Source: Candidatus Krumholzibacteriia bacterium (GTDB lineage: Bacteria; Krumholzibacteriota; Krumholzibacteriia; LZORAL124-64-63). From it: a DNA stretch of 7,197 nucleotides. This document shows, in pieces, positions 6,406 through 7,197 of this stretch. Each line of letters begins with the position of its first letter. The first letter of the stretch is position 1. A program made the translations under genes and the position numbers. The stretch is taken from assembly GCA_016744275.1 (NCBI GenBank), contig JADGEP010000197.1, positions 1 through 7,197 of the forward strand, written 5' to 3'. The notes below the pieces were generated by a model. It did no database searches. It was not told the DNA's origin and was given only the letters and a program-made list of their open reading frames with translations.

Positions 6406-7197
6406 AAACCGCCACGATCTTCAACATCCAACGCTTCAGTCTGCATGACGGGCCCGGCATCCGGACGACCGTTTTTATCAAAGGCTGCCCATTGCGTTGT
6501 GCGTGGTGTCACAACCCCGAGAGCATGGACCCGCGGCTGGAACCGAGCCTGACGGCGCACCATTGCGTGGGCTGCAATTTATGCATCCCGGCTTGTGAAA
6601 TGGGCTTGACTGGAACCCTGACTGGAAATCCGAACCATGCCGGAGCCCTGGTTCACCCCGGCGAGGCCTGTCTGCGCTGTGGCGAGTGCGCCGAGGCGTG
6701 CCCCACAGGTGCGCGCGAGTTGTTGGGCGCCTACTGGTCGGTGGATGATTTGTTGGCCGAGGTGGAACGCGACGGCACTTACCATGCCGAGTCCAGTGGC
6801 GGCGTGACTTTCTCCGGTGGCGAACCGTTGGCCCGCAACCATGCTCCCTTTGTCTTGGACTGTCTGGAAAAATTGAACGCGCGCGGTGTGCACACCGCTG
6901 TCGACACCTGTGGGCACGTCGCGACTGAAACGTTGTTGGCGGCGGCCGAGCAAGCCCAATTGGTGCTCTACGATCTGAAAATCATGGACCCGGAGCGGCA
7001 CCGTCTGGCAACCGGGTTGGGCAACGACCTGATCCTGCGGAATCTGACTTCTTTGGTGGGCGCGGGGCACAAGATCTGGGTGCGAGTGCCGCTGATCCCT
7101 ACCCAAACCGCCGACATGGGCAACCTGCTGGCCATGGCTGAATTCCTGGCCGTCCTGGACAAGAGCATCCCGGTGTATCTGTTGCCCTATCACGCTG
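6402..7197 (+). CDS. Glycyl-radical enzyme activating protein (radical SAM), 3' end outside window
   Basis: The first 265 residues are present; relatives are about 300 long, so roughly 35-45 are missing. The enzyme uses S-adenosylmethionine and a 4Fe-4S cluster to place the catalytic glycyl radical on a partner glycyl radical enzyme, anaerobically in the cytosol. The start reads FNIQRFSLHDGPGIRTTVFI, a family hallmark. The radical SAM motif C29-x3-C33-x2-C36 sits in GCPLRCAWCHNPE. Two ferredoxin-type cluster motifs follow: C55/C58/C61/C65 and C90/C93/C96/C100-P. The SAM-binding FSGGEP motif is at about 137-142. The inserted ferredoxin domain separates it from pyruvate formate-lyase activase proper (PflA) and groups it with activases of diol dehydratase, choline lyase, decarboxylase and similar enzymes. 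The GTG start shares four bases (GTGA) with the regulator's stop codon, so the two are translationally coupled. The partner enzyme is probably encoded beyond the right edge; its substrate cannot be told from here. Confidence 0.93.
   Translation, partial: MKTATIFNIQRFSLHDGPGIRTTVFIKGCPLRCAWCHNPESMDPRLEPSLTAHHCVGCNLCIPACEMGLTGTLTGNPNHAGALVHPGEACLRCGECAEACPTGARELLGAYWSVDDLLAEVERDGTYHAESSGGVTFSGGEPLARNHAPFVLDCLEKLNARGVHTAVDTCGHVATETLLAAAEQAQLVLYDLKIMDPERHRLATGLGNDLILRNLTSLVGAGHKIWVRVPLIPTQTADMGNLLAMAEFLAVLDKSIPVYLLPYHA

Noticed and set aside
6579..7193. Minus-strand open frame opposite the activase
   Set aside because: The plus strand carries the radical SAM and ferredoxin motifs of a known family; the antisense product has no recognisable features.

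Overview
The window looks like chromosomal DNA of a Gram-negative-type bacterium with a protein-export lifestyle and some anaerobic metabolism. Two observations point to the Fibrobacterota-Chlorobiota-Bacteroidota (FCB) superphylum or a related candidate phylum (Krumholzibacteriota, Eisenbacteria and Latescibacterota are examples). First, the large secreted protease ends in an 'NPFNPST...'/FlgD-like carboxy-terminal domain of the kind abundant in those groups. Second, it is preceded by a secreted seven-repeat 'two-component regulator propeller' protein. This placement is inference: there is no rRNA or marker gene here. Base composition is moderately GC-rich in genes and visibly AT-richer in the gaps.

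Layout, all genes on the + strand. (1) 3-1001: 3' part of a secreted beta-propeller protein (seven Reg_prop-type repeats, no kinase or output domain), whose true start is probably just upstream of the window. (2) 1002-1242: non-coding gap with short direct and inverted repeats and a possible structured leader. (3) 1243-4089: secreted multidomain zinc metalloprotease (signal peptide, FTP/PepSY-like propeptide, HEYGH gluzincin catalytic domain, Ig-like domain, proprotein-convertase P-domain, FlgD-like C-terminal sorting-type domain). (4) 4122-4153: strong intrinsic terminator, followed by a good sigma70-like promoter at 4184-4212. (5) 4258-5619: aminopeptidase P-family metallopeptidase with all five metal ligands. 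(6) 5663-5681: perfect palindrome over a likely extended -10 element. (7) 5722-6405: GntR/FCD-family repressor-type regulator. (8) 6402-7197 (runs off the end): glycyl-radical-enzyme activating protein, a radical SAM enzyme with two extra 4Fe-4S clusters, starting inside the stop codon of the regulator gene.

Functionally there are three blocks. The propeller and protease are exported proteins, likely independent units. The aminopeptidase is a cytosolic housekeeping peptidase that trims Xaa-Pro peptides and could process products of external proteolysis, though nothing in the sequence links it to the protease. The regulator and activase are translationally coupled and probably form the start of an inducible catabolic operon, with the glycyl radical enzyme itself and possibly a microcompartment or transporter just beyond the right edge. 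The substrate of that enzyme cannot be read from this window, and it is the most interesting open question here.
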